From assembly GCA_000620545.1 (NCBI GenBank), contig JIBA01000017.1, forward strand, positions 172,873 to 236,872: a stretch of 64,000 nt of DNA. Direction: 5' to 3'. Under the pieces are notes generated by a model. It worked only from the letters and a program-made list of their open reading frames with translations, searched no databases and was not told where the DNA came from. The position numbers and the translations under genes were made by a program. Source of the DNA: Intrasporangiaceae bacterium URHB0013 (lineage in GTDB: Bacteria; Actinomycetota; Actinomycetes; Actinomycetales; Dermatophilaceae). Below, one piece after another: positions 18,521 to 26,197 of the stretch (positions are counted from its first letter, which is position 1; each line of letters starts with the position of its first letter).

Positions 18521-18648
18521 GTGTGAGCTCCTTCGGTCGTGTCTGTGCCCGCGCCGGTGCCGGTGCCGTGGGCGATACGCCCATCATCACCGCTGCCGGT
18601 GACATCGGTGGCGAGCATCCCATATCCGGATGATCGGTGCGTGGCCTC

Positions 18649-19017
18649 TCAGCCCGTAGGAGGTTGGTCCGACGGGGTCGTCGCCGGCTGCACGACGGGC
18701 CCGTGCCCCACGACCTTGAGCCCGACGACCGCGGCGACGATGCCGATCAGAAGCAGGACCTCGACGACGGAGAAGTCCTCCGCGCCGGTCGTCATCGCCC
18801 ACGTCACCGTGAGCGCGGCCCCGACACCGGTCCACACCGCATACGCCGTCCCGATCGGGATGGTGCGCACCGCGTGCGCGAGCCCGACCATGCTCAGCGC
18901 GCCGGCGACGAGGAAGACCAGGGCCGGCACCACGCGCGACAGGCCGTCGGACGCCGCGAGAGCGGAGGCCCACACCGCCTCGAGCACGGCGCTGGCGAGC
19001 AGGACGACCCACGGCAT
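18649..19017 (-). CDS. SMR-family small multidrug transporter subunit, second of pair
   Basis: This 122-residue, four-helix protein has the conserved Glu in helix 1 (ASAVLEAVWASAL, Glu13), the GTAYAVWTGVGAALT signature in helix 3 and GLKVVGH in helix 4. SMR proteins work as antiparallel dimers, exchanging protons for cationic drugs or guanidinium. Its ATG overlaps the stop of the upstream SMR gene (ATGA), so the two form a tandem pair, an arrangement typical of heterodimeric SMR pumps. The C-terminal tail is longer and more polar than in its partner. Confidence 0.9.
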   Translation of the reverse strand: MPWVVLLASAVLEAVWASALAASDGLSRVVPALVFLVAGALSMVGLAHAVRTIPIGTAYAVWTGVGAALTVTWAMTTGAEDFSVVEVLLLIGIVAAVVGLKVVGHGPVVQPATTPSDQPPTG

Positions 19018-19331
19018 CACGCCACCACCTTGAGTCCGGCGACGCACCCCACGAGCACGAGCAGCAGCGCGGCACGGGCGACGCCGAGGCGTTCCTCGCG
19101 GCGCGCGACCGCGAGAAGCACGGTGCCGACGGCGCCGATACCGACCCACACGGCATACGCCGTCCCGGTGGGCAGGCCGGTCATCGCCCACGCGAGGCCG
19201 ACCATGCTGAGCACGAGCGAGACACCGAAGAGGACGGTCGGTCGCGGCCGGCGGAAGCCGTCGGACGCGGCGAGAGCGGTGGCCCAGACGGCCTCCACCG
19301 CCCCGGAGAGGATGAGGACGAGCCAGTGCAT
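19017..19331 (-). CDS. SMR-family small multidrug transporter subunit, first of pair
   Basis: The 104-residue protein has four helices, Glu13 in SGAVEAVWATAL, and LPTGTAYAVWVGIGAVGT in helix 3. The helix 1 and 3 motifs are close to the SugE/Gdx branch, whose members export guanidinium. ATG 19331 was chosen because the conserved helix starts at once (MHWLVLILSGAVEA). There is no good ribosome site, and a possible promoter (TAGCAT, 19416-19411) gives an 80-base leader. I looked for a guanidine riboswitch there and saw none. Confidence 0.9.
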   Translation of the reverse strand: MHWLVLILSGAVEAVWATALAASDGFRRPRPTVLFGVSLVLSMVGLAWAMTGLPTGTAYAVWVGIGAVGTVLLAVARREERLGVARAALLLVLVGCVAGLKVVA

Positions 19332-19410
19332 GGCGTTCCGATCTGGCCGTCTTGTCGCAGTGCGGGTACGGCTCCCTCGTCCGCGAGCGCGGCCCGCGCG
19401 CTCACCCACC

Positions 19411-19440
19411 ATGCTATCGAAACAGCACGTCCCAGTCGAA
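19411..19440 (-). promoter_or_regulatory. Possible promoter for the SMR pair
   Basis: On the minus strand TTCGAC (19440-19435), 18 bases, then TAGCAT (19416-19411) resemble -35 and -10 boxes. The intergenic region is shared with the divergent CHAT gene. Confidence 0.4.
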
Positions 19441-19468
19441 ACGGCGTATCACCACGGTGGTCCCGGCG

Positions 19469-19474
19469 TACTGT
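19469..19474 (+). promoter_or_regulatory. Possible -10 element for the CHAT-caspase unit
   Basis: TACTGT fits TANNNT and lies 37 bases before ATG 19512. Between them is a small hairpin (GCAGG 19482-19486 with CCTGC) and the ribosome site AGAGGA. Confidence 0.4.
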
Positions 19475-19511
19475 CGAGTGCAGGCACGCTCCTGCGAAAC
19501 AGAGGATCGCC

Positions 19512-21884
19512 ATGAGCCGTGACTATCTCGACTTCGACGTCGCCGTCACCCATGAGGGCCAGGGGTATGCCGCCCACGTCCTCGTGTCGCCGGCGGGCGC
19601 GGCGTCAGCCCCCTTCACGCTCCCCTTCGCAGCCACGGACCTGGCCCAGTTCATGATCGCCGTCGGACCGCCGCGCGTCTCCTCCAGACGGCTGGTGCCT
19701 GCCGAGGCGCGCGTCGTGGACGTGAAGGAGTACGGCCGCCGCCTCGGTGACGCCCTCCTCTCGGGCGAGGTGGGACGGGCCTTCCGTGAGAGCCTCACGA
19801 CGGCCACCGAGCAGGGCAAGGACCTCCGCCTGCGGCTCCGGCTCGAGGCCGTGCCCGACCTCGACCCGGTGCCGTGGGAGTACCTCTACGACTCGGGGCT
19901 GGGCCGCTTCCTCACGCTCTCGCAGGAGACGCCGATCGTGCGCCTGCTCGACTCGCTCGAGCGACCCCCGGTCGTCGACGTCGACGCGCCCCTGCGGGTG
20001 CTCGTCATGATCTCGAGCCCCAGCGACATGCCCGAGCTCGCGGTCGACCGGGAACGCCAGCTGCTCACGGCGACCACCGGCGACCTCGTCGCGAACGGCC
20101 GGCTCACGATCACGGTCCTCGAGGACGCGACCCTGACCGGGCTGCAGCGGGCGCTGCTCGACGACTTCCACGTCTTCCACTTCATCGGCCACGGCGGCTT
20201 CGACCAGCAGGCGCAGGAGGGCGTCCTCGTCCTCGAGCGCGACGACGGCACGGCCCACCGGGTGTCCGGCGCGCGGCTCGGGACGCTGCTTCACGACGCC
20301 CGCACGATGCAGCTCGTCGTGCTCAACGCGTGCGAGGGGGCGCGCACCTCGGGCCGCGACGCCTTCTCGGGGGTCGGCCAGGCCCTCGTGCGACAGGGAC
20401 TGCCCGCGGTCGTCGCGATGCAGACCGAGATCTCGGACCGGGCCGCGCTCGTCTTCAGCCACGAGTTCTACTACTTCCTGACCCGCGGGCTCGGCATCGA
20501 CGCCGCGATCTGCGAGGTGCGCAAGGCGATGGCCGTGTCGGACGAGGCATCGGAGTGGGGCACCGCGGTGCTGCTGCGGTCCGGGGCCGAGCAGCCGTTC
20601 TCGTTCACGGCGAGCGCGGCGTCGACACCCGAGCGCCCCGAGAGCCGGCTCGAGTCGCTCTACGGCGCCGCGAAGGGGGCGATGCTGGCGGGCGCGCCGG
20701 CGACGGCCCTGCCGCTGCTCGAGCGGATCGCGGCGGAGCACCCCGACTACCAGGACGTCAGCCAGCTGCTCGCACGCGCGCGGCCTGCGGCGGAGCACGA
20801 CGGCGGCCCGGCGCCGCGAACGCAGCCCCACCGGGAGGCGCTCACGCAGCCACTGCCACTGGTGCAGGGCTTCCCGGAGGGGCAACAGGAGACACAACCG
20901 ACCTGGCCGGAGGCAGGCAGCGACAGCCAGACCGAGACCATCCCCGACGCGGCCCCCGACCCCTTCACCGAAGGCCCGCCCGACCGGCCCGACCCGCAGA
21001 CCCGGCGAACGCCCCCCGAGCCGGACCCGGGTCGACGCCGCAAGGGCACCGGCTTCGTCCGCAGCCTCCTCGGGCTCGTCGTCCTCTTCGGGCTCTTCTG
21101 GGTCGGCTCGACCCAGGTCCCGAAGTGGTTCAAGGCTGCGACTGCCGACATCACCGGCGCCTGTGGGCCCGCGCCCACCGCCTCGGCCGCCCCAGGCGCG
21201 CCGCAGACCACCTTCGTCGCGGGGTGCGCCACGACCACGCCCGCCATCAACGCGGACTTCGCCGACTGGGACGGCGTGCCCTCGGCCCCCATCAGCCACG
21301 TCATCGCCCAGAAGGGTGACCCGCAGGCCGAGTTCGACGGCGACTGGCAGGTCGTCTGGGACAGCAGCGCGCTCTACCTGCGCGTGCACGTCATCGACCC
21401 GGACGTGCGCAGCGTCAACCTCGCCAGCCCGGGGGCGTGGTTCAACGGCGACGGCTTCTCCTTCGAGTTCGGGCCCGACGCGAGGAGCCTCGACCCGACG
21501 GACCCCACCCGTCGCGGCCGGGACGTCCACGTCATGGTGGGCCTGTCGCGCGACGCCCCCGACTCCGGGGTCGCCTCGATCAACCCCGCCGGACGCGGCA
21601 CCTTCACCACCGGAACCCGCCATCCCGAGATCACCGTCGGACGGGCCGACACCCTGTCCGGCTACGACCTCGAGGTCCGGGTGCCGTGGTCGGCCCTGCA
21701 GGTGAAGAAGGCACCGGCCCGCGGCTCGGTCTTCTCGATGAACGTCAACCTCAGCGACGCCACGAGCGCCCCGGCCCCGTGGACGCTGCGCACCATGAAG
21801 AGCACGAACGCCGACCGCACAGCGCAGAAGCAGGGCTTCCCACGCGGCTGGCAGACGATCACCCTCGCCGACACGGTGTCCTGA
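19512..21884 (+). CDS. CHAT-domain protease with membrane anchor and CBM9/DOMON-like C-terminal domain
   Basis: This 790-residue protein opens with an unassigned N-terminal region (1-155) and a CHAT (caspase-like, clan CD) domain. The catalytic pair is present as His227 in FHFIGHGGF and Cys274 in VLNACEGARTS. A short TPR-like helical pair (about 378-425) and a Pro/Gln-rich linker follow. One membrane segment (about 515-533) is preceded by RRRKG, placing the CHAT part in the cytoplasm. Residues 578-790 form a beta-rich domain starting NADFADWDGVPSAP and containing LYLRVHVIDPDVR, the pattern of carbohydrate-binding family 9/DOMON-like modules, here outside the membrane. RBS AGAGGA precedes ATG 19512. 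One base separates its stop from the caspase gene. Confidence 0.85.
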   Translation: MSRDYLDFDVAVTHEGQGYAAHVLVSPAGAASAPFTLPFAATDLAQFMIAVGPPRVSSRRLVPAEARVVDVKEYGRRLGDALLSGEVGRAFRESLTTATEQGKDLRLRLRLEAVPDLDPVPWEYLYDSGLGRFLTLSQETPIVRLLDSLERPPVVDVDAPLRVLVMISSPSDMPELAVDRERQLLTATTGDLVANGRLTITVLEDATLTGLQRALLDDFHVFHFIGHGGFDQQAQEGVLVLERDDGTAHRVSGARLGTLLHDARTMQLVVLNACEGARTSGRDAFSGVGQALVRQGLPAVVAMQTEISDRAALVFSHEFYYFLTRGLGIDAAICEVRKAMAVSDEASEWGTAVLLRSGAEQPFSFTASAASTPERPESRLESLYGAAKGAMLAGAPATALPLLERIAAEHPDYQDVSQLLARARPAAEHDGGPAPRTQPHREALTQPLPLVQGFPEGQQETQPTWPEAGSDSQTETIPDAAPDPFTEGPPDRPDPQTRRTPPEPDPGRRRKGTGFVRSLLGLVVLFGLFWVGSTQVPKWFKAATADITGACGPAPTASAAPGAPQTTFVAGCATTTPAINADFADWDGVPSAPISHVIAQKGDPQAEFDGDWQVVWDSSALYLRVHVIDPDVRSVNLASPGAWFNGDGFSFEFGPDARSLDPTDPTRRGRDVHVMVGLSRDAPDSGVASINPAGRGTFTTGTRHPEITVGRADTLSGYDLEVRVPWSALQVKKAPARGSVFSMNVNLSDATSAPAPWTLRTMKSTNADRTAQKQGFPRGWQTITLADTVS

Positions 21885-21885
21885 C

Positions 21886-23847
21886 GTGTCCGGACGCCTC
21901 CTCGCCCTGCTGGTCGGGATCGATGCCTACCCAGCGCCCATCCCGCCCCTGTCGGGCTGCGTCAACGACGTCACGGTCTTCGCCGAGGTGCTGCGCGACC
22001 GCGTCGGCGCCGATGTGCTCGATCTCCTCGTGCTCACCGATGCCGAGGCCACCAGGGAGGCCGTGACCACCCAGCTCTCGGAACACCTGGGCCGCGCCGG
22101 CGCCCGCGACGTCGCGCTCTTCTACTACAGCGGTCACGGCTCCCAGCAGGCCACGCCCGAGGAACTGTGGGCCATCGAGCCCGACCACCGCAACGAGACC
22201 ATCGTCTGCGTCGACAGCCGCTCCCCCGGCAGCTGGGACCTCGCCGACAAGGAGCTGGCAAGCCTGCTCGACACCGTCTCTGCGTCGGGCTGCCACACGG
22301 TCGTCGTGCTCGACTGCTGCCACTCGGGCGACGGCACCCGTGACGCCGAGGAGGTGGTGCGCCTCGCCCCGGCGGACCCGCGGCCGCGGCCCGCGTGGAC
22401 GTTCGTCGGGCTGGACTCCACGACGACCGGCACACCCGGCACACCCGGCACGACCCGCAACACCGTGCGCTGGACCCCCGCGGGCCGGCACGTCCTGCTG
22501 GCGGCGTGCCGGTCGTCGGAGAAGGCGAAGGAGGTCACCGTCCTCGGCCGCCAGCGTGGCGCCCTGTCGGCAGCCCTCGAGGCGGCCCTGCTGGGCAGCG
22601 ACGGACGTCCCTCCTACCGCGACGTGCTGCGGATGGTGACGGCTGACGTGACGAACCGCGTCACCGACCAGCATCCCCAGGTCGAGACCCCCGACGCGAC
22701 CGAGCTCGATCGACCGTTCCTCGGGGGTGCGATCCCCGCGATCCCGAGGCCGCTGACCCTCAGCCGGCTGCCTGACGGATGGTCCATCGACTCGGGCGCC
22801 GTGCACGGCGTCCCCGAGCCCATCGGTGACGACACGACCGAGCTGGCCGTCTACCCGTTGACGGGCGAGACGTCAGGCTCACCACTCGCGACGGCATTCG
22901 TCACCACGGTCCTGCCCGACCGCAGCATGGTGCGGCTGACCCCGCAGCTCGACGAGGCGTACGTCTACCGCGCGGTCGTGACCTCCATCCCGCTCAAGCC
23001 GCTGCTCGTCGGCGTCGTGGGCGACGCGGCGGGCACGGCGGCTCTGCGCCGGGCCGCCGCCCAGGCGGACGAGACCCTCGTCGACCTCGCCGAGGCCGAC
23101 GGGATGACCGGCGAGAACGCGGTCGCGGACCTGCTCGTCGAGGCCACCACCGCCGGCTTCGTCATCACCCGTCCCGGCGTCACGCGTCCGCTCGTGCCGG
23201 TGGTTGCCGGCGAGGCCCGGGAGGAGCGCACGATCCTCGCCCTGGAGCGCGTCGCCCGGTGGCTGCGGCTGTCCGCCCTGACCAACCCCACCAGCCACCT
23301 GCCCGACGCCGCCGTCAGCGTCGAGGTGGACGCGGGCACGGGTCCCGTGGGTGCCGGCGGCACCCTCGCGATCGCGTATGCCGGCAGCGACGCCCCACGC
23401 TTCACCGTCCGTCTCGCGAACACCACCTCGACACCCCTGTGGGCCGCGCTCCTCGACCTCACCGAGGCCTACGGCATCTTCACCGACGCGTTCCCGGCCG
23501 GGTCGGTCGCGCTCGGACCCGGTGAGACGACGAGCGTCGACCTCGTCGGCCAGGTCGCCGACGCGATGTGGGAGGCCGGGACGGTCTCGTTGCGCGACCA
23601 GCTCATGGTCGTGACCAGCACCCTCGAGTTCGACCCCCGATCGCTCGAGCAGGACGAGCTCGACGTCAGCGCGGCTCCCCCCGCCAGGGCCACGAGAAGC
23701 GCCGGCGACCCACCGAAGGTGAGGTCGAACCTCGAGCGCGTGCTCGGCGGCACCCGCACGCGCCGTCTGGGTCCCAGGGCCTCGACCGCTGCGGTGGCCG
23801 ACTGGCGCACGGACTCCGTCTTCGTCGTCACGACCCGCCCACGCTGA
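21886..23847 (+). CDS. Caspase-family (C14-like) protease
   Basis: The 653-residue protein begins LLALLVGIDAYP and has the caspase p20-like fold with the His-Cys dyad intact: His84 in FYYSGHGSQ and Cys145 in VVLDCCHSGDG. The catalytic domain ends near residue 265. The C-terminal 390 residues are unassigned; around residues 490-590 a beta-sandwich-like stretch (RFTVRLANTTSTPLWAALLDL... FPAGSVALGPGE) resembles DUF4384-type modules found behind bacterial caspases. GTG 21886 starts one base after the CHAT stop, so translation is coupled. No signal peptide or membrane segment is seen, so it should act in the cytoplasm, perhaps as a target or partner of the CHAT protease; this is inference. Confidence 0.85.
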   Translation: MSGRLLALLVGIDAYPAPIPPLSGCVNDVTVFAEVLRDRVGADVLDLLVLTDAEATREAVTTQLSEHLGRAGARDVALFYYSGHGSQQATPEELWAIEPDHRNETIVCVDSRSPGSWDLADKELASLLDTVSASGCHTVVVLDCCHSGDGTRDAEEVVRLAPADPRPRPAWTFVGLDSTTTGTPGTPGTTRNTVRWTPAGRHVLLAACRSSEKAKEVTVLGRQRGALSAALEAALLGSDGRPSYRDVLRMVTADVTNRVTDQHPQVETPDATELDRPFLGGAIPAIPRPLTLSRLPDGWSIDSGAVHGVPEPIGDDTTELAVYPLTGETSGSPLATAFVTTVLPDRSMVRLTPQLDEAYVYRAVVTSIPLKPLLVGVVGDAAGTAALRRAAAQADETLVDLAEADGMTGENAVADLLVEATTAGFVITRPGVTRPLVPVVAGEAREERTILALERVARWLRLSALTNPTSHLPDAAVSVEVDAGTGPVGAGGTLAIAYAGSDAPRFTVRLANTTSTPLWAALLDLTEAYGIFTDAFPAGSVALGPGETTSVDLVGQVADAMWEAGTVSLRDQLMVVTSTLEFDPRSLEQDELDVSAAPPARATRSAGDPPKVRSNLERVLGGTRTRRLGPRASTAAVADWRTDSVFVVTTRPR

Positions 23848-23850
23848 GCC

Positions 23851-23882
23851 GGCGAGTCGGCGAGTCCGCGAGTCGGCGAGTC
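23851..23882 (+). repeat. 8-bp tandem repeat, four copies
   Basis: GGCGAGTC occurs four times in direct succession (third copy CGCGAGTC) just after the caspase stop codon. Confidence 0.85.
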
Positions 23883-23907
23883 AATCCGCACCGACGGGGA
23901 ACGACGA

Positions 23908-23940
23908 AGGACCGGACGCGCCGTGCGCCCGGTCCTTTGT
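23908..23940. terminator. Hairpin between caspase gene and tRNA-Ala
   Basis: AGGACCGG (23908-23915) pairs with CCGGTCCT (23929-23936) around an inner GCGC/GCGC stem. TTGT follows on the plus strand. It can serve the plus-strand CHAT-caspase unit and the minus-strand tRNA. Confidence 0.7.
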
Positions 23941-23947
23941 CCACGGG

Positions 23948-24020
23948 TGGAGCTGAGGGGACTCGAACCCCTGACCCCCTGCATGCCATGCAGGTGCGCT
24001 ACCAGCTGCGCCACAGCCCC
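23948..24020 (-). tRNA. tRNA-Ala (anticodon GGC)
   Basis: A complete 73-base cloverleaf reads on the minus strand: acceptor GGGGCTG with CAGCTCC, D-arm GCGC, anticodon stem CCTGC/GCAGG with loop ATGGCAT (anticodon GGC), T-arm AGGGG-TTCGAGT-CCCCT and discriminator A. CCA is not encoded. Confidence 0.97.
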
Positions 24021-24051
24021 GTGCGTGTCACCTCGTCGAAGCGACTGCGTA

Positions 24052-24080
24052 ACCATAGCGGGTCCCCGGCCGAGAGCCAA
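24052..24080 (-). promoter_or_regulatory. Promoter of tRNA-Ala
   Basis: On the minus strand TTGGCT (24080-24075), a 17-base spacer and TATGGT (24057-24052) form a good sigma-70-type promoter about 30 bases before the tRNA. Confidence 0.65.
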
Positions 24081-24101
24081 AATCCGCGGCAGCCTTTGGA
24101 G

Positions 24102-24767
24102 TCAGACGTTCCAGGGCCCGAGGTTCCAGCCGCTGATGCGCCACCGAGTCACCTCGGAGAAGCTCTTGCCGGCCTCGACGAGCTCGATCCAGTGGCAGTT
24201 GTCGAGGCCGCGGAACACCGAGTCCGACACGTCCTGGTCGAGCCCTACGAGAGCGCTCGCCCCCACCCGTGCGGAGACACCGTGCGCGACGACGACGGCC
24301 GTCTCACCGGCCAGCAGCTCACGCACGACGTCCTGCAGCGCCGCCCCGGCGCGATCGGCCACCTGTGCCCTGGTCTCGCCGGTGACGCCACGCGGGGCGT
24401 CCTCGCCGCGGTCGAGGGCCGCGATGACCTCGGGGTAGCGCTCGCGCACCTCGTCGGCGTGCATCCCCTGCCACTCCCCCACATGGACCTCACGCAGCCG
24501 GGCGTCGAGGCGCACCTCGACGCCCGTGAGGCCGGAGATCGCGTCGGCCGTCGAGGCCGCGCGCCGGAGGTCGCTCGAGACGATGAGCGCCGGCGCGTAC
24601 GCGGCGAGGTGGGGCGCTGCGGCCTCCACCTGCTCGCGGCCGCGGTCGGAGAGCTCGGTGTCCTTGTGGCCCTGCCAGACCCGGGCCGCGTTGTCGACCG
24701 TCTCGGCGTGCCGGACGATGACGATGCGACGTGGCCCGACGGAGGACACGGACCCGGCGGCGGTCAC
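24102..24767 (-). CDS. Histidine phosphatase family protein
   Basis: The 221-residue product has the phosphoglycerate-mutase-like fold: catalytic RHAETVDN (His near residue 20), SSDLRRAASTADAI, the Glu-bearing LREVHVGEWQGMH and the second His in VVVAHGVSARV. Members dephosphorylate sugars, nucleotides or other small substrates through a phosphohistidine. The gene starts within the rsfS stop (four-base overlap), completing a nadD-rsfS-phosphatase operon seen in many actinobacteria. The exact substrate is unknown. Confidence 0.9.
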   Translation of the reverse strand: MTAAGSVSSVGPRRIVIVRHAETVDNAARVWQGHKDTELSDRGREQVEAAAPHLAAYAPALIVSSDLRRAASTADAISGLTGVEVRLDARLREVHVGEWQGMHADEVRERYPEVIAALDRGEDAPRGVTGETRAQVADRAGAALQDVVRELLAGETAVVVAHGVSARVGASALVGLDQDVSDSVFRGLDNCHWIELVEAGKSFSEVTRWRISGWNLGPWNV

Positions 24768-25186
24768 GCCTCGTCGACCTCGACGGCCTCGTCGCTCTCG
24801 GCGTCGGCACCCGGACGGGCCGGGGCCTCCACGGTGGTGAGGTCGATCTCGGGGCAGTCCTTCCAGAGGCGCTCGAGGGCGTAGTACTCGCGCTCCTCCT
24901 CGTGCTGGACGTGGACGATGATGTCGCCGAAGTCGATGAGGACCCAGCGGCCCTCGCGCTCGCCCTCGCGCCGGACGGGCTTGCTGCCCAGCTCACGCAG
25001 CCGGTCCTCGACCTCGTCGACGATGGCGCCGACCTGCCGCTCGGACGGGGCCGACGCGATGACGAACACGTCGGTCAGCGGCATCTGCTCACTGACGTCG
25101 ATGGCGAGCACCTTCTCGGCGAGCTTCTCCTCGGCGGCCACAGCGGCCACCTTGGCCAGCCGGATCGAATGGTCTGCTGCAGTCAC
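24764..25186 (-). CDS. rsfS: Ribosome silencing factor RsfS
   Basis: The 140-residue protein matches RsfS/Rsf[31 protein letters not shown] (quoted here only as landmarks AIDVSEQ and TDVFVIAS), [14 protein letters not shown], then [14 protein letters not shown]. It binds L14 and blocks subunit joining when nutrients are scarce. GTG 25186 has GAGGAG four bases upstream and overlaps the nadD stop (GTGA). The acidic C-terminal tail (about 20 residues) is an extension beyond the family core. Confidence 0.95.
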   Translation of the reverse strand: MTAADHSIRLAKVAAVAAEEKLAEKVLAIDVSEQMPLTDVFVIASAPSERQVGAIVDEVEDRLRELGSKPVRREGEREGRWVLIDFGDIIVHVQHEEEREYYALERLWKDCPEIDLTTVEAPARPGADAESDEAVEVDEA

Positions 25187-25824
25187 GAATCTCCTCGGGG
25201 CGGTACCGACGACAGGTGTGTCGGCACGGTGCCTGCGCTCGCCAGGTCGGCGGCATACAGACGGTACTTGTTGATGTACTGGACGACCCCGTCGGGCACG
25301 AGGTACCAGACCGGTTCGCCGTCGGCGACACGCGCCCGGCAGTCGGTGGAGCTGATCGCCATGGCCGGCACCTCCTGCAGCGTGACGCGGTCCTCGGGCA
25401 GCCCCTTGTCCGACAGCTCGTGGCCGGGCCGGGTGACGCCGATGAAGTGCGCCAGCTCGAAGAGGCGGTCCACGTCCTTCCAGGACAGGATCTCGGCGAG
25501 GGCGTCGGCGCCGGTGATGAAGAACAGCTCGTCGTCGGGCCGTTCGGTCCTGATGTCGCGCAACGTGTCGATCGTGAACGTCGGTCCGGGCCGGTCGATG
25601 TCGACCCTGCTGACGGTGAAGCGCGGGTTGGAGGCCGTCGCGATGACGGTCATGAGGTAGCGGTCCTCGGCGGGCGAGACGTGACGGTCGGCCTTCTGCC
25701 ACGGCTGCCCCGTGGGGACGAAGACGACCTCGTCGAGGTCGAAGCGCGACTGGACCTCACTGGCGGCCACGAGGTGGCCGTGGTGGATCGGGTCGAACGT
25801 CCCGCCCATGACGCCGAGGCGCAT
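25183..25824 (-). CDS. nadD: Nicotinate-nucleotide adenylyltransferase NadD
   Basis: The 213-residue enzyme has [12 protein letters not shown] at the N-terminus (nucleotide-binding HxGH type) and [13 protein letters not shown] near residue 157 (ISSTxxR). It adenylylates nicotinate mononucleotide in NAD synthesis. It is the usual actinobacterial length and sits upstream of rsfS with a four-base overlap. A small one-helix membrane gene lies two bases upstream and is probably cotranscribed. Confidence 0.96.
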   Translation of the reverse strand: MRLGVMGGTFDPIHHGHLVAASEVQSRFDLDEVVFVPTGQPWQKADRHVSPAEDRYLMTVIATASNPRFTVSRVDIDRPGPTFTIDTLRDIRTERPDDELFFITGADALAEILSWKDVDRLFELAHFIGVTRPGHELSDKGLPEDRVTLQEVPAMAISSTDCRARVADGEPVWYLVPDGVVQYINKYRLYAADLASAGTVPTHLSSVPPRGDS

Positions 25825-25826
25825 GG

Positions 25827-26045
25827 TCAGTGGTGGGTCCCGTCGGATCGGCTGGCGTTGCCGTGCGTGCCCTCACCGCGACGCGGGGCCTGCACCTTGT
25901 AGGCCGTGTTGCGGAAGCTCCACGTGATGCCGAGCAGCACGAGGAAGACCGCGAAGGTGATGAGGAAGTAGGCGATCACCGGCATGGGAAGCTCGCGTGC
26001 GGCTTCCTCCCCCTCGGTGACGAGTGCGAGGACACGATCTGACAT
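25827..26045 (-). CDS. Small single-helix membrane protein upstream of nadD
   Basis: This 72-residue protein has one membrane segment ([20 protein letters not shown], about residues 23-42) and a polar Arg/Gly/His-rich tail. I recognise no named family; similar small proteins precede nadD in related actinobacteria. TAGGCT lies six bases before ATG 26045, fitting a leaderless transcript that would start the nadD-rsfS-phosphatase operon. Two bases separate it from nadD. Confidence 0.75.
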   Translation of the reverse strand: MSDRVLALVTEGEEAARELPMPVIAYFLITFAVFLVLLGITWSFRNTAYKVQAPRRGEGTHGNASRSDGTHH

Positions 26046-26051
26046 GCGCCC

Positions 26052-26057
26052 AGCCTA
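26052..26057 (-). promoter_or_regulatory. -10 element for leaderless start at 26045
   Basis: TAGGCT on the minus strand, then six bases, then ATG 26045. Confidence 0.5.
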
Positions 26058-26184
26058 GCGCCCGTGCGCCGTGGTCGAGTGCGGGCCACTCGGGGGCGTA
26101 TGCCGTGCGGCCGCTCAGTGCCCGCCCTCGCCGAAGCCACTCGCGCCGCACAGGGAGGTGACAGGCGCGGCCCATCGACGGCCG

Positions 26185-26190
26185 TACGCT
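26185..26190 (+). promoter_or_regulatory. -10 element for leaderless start at 26198
   Basis: TACGCT is followed by seven bases and ATG 26198. A CGGCATAC octamer (minus orientation, 26098-26105) lies upstream in the same divergent region. Confidence 0.5.
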
Positions 26191-26197
26191 AGAAGAC

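Noticed and set aside
19332..19511. Guanidine riboswitch upstream of the SMR pair
   Set aside because: No paired ACGR-loop hairpins or ykkC-type conserved blocks could be seen on the minus strand.
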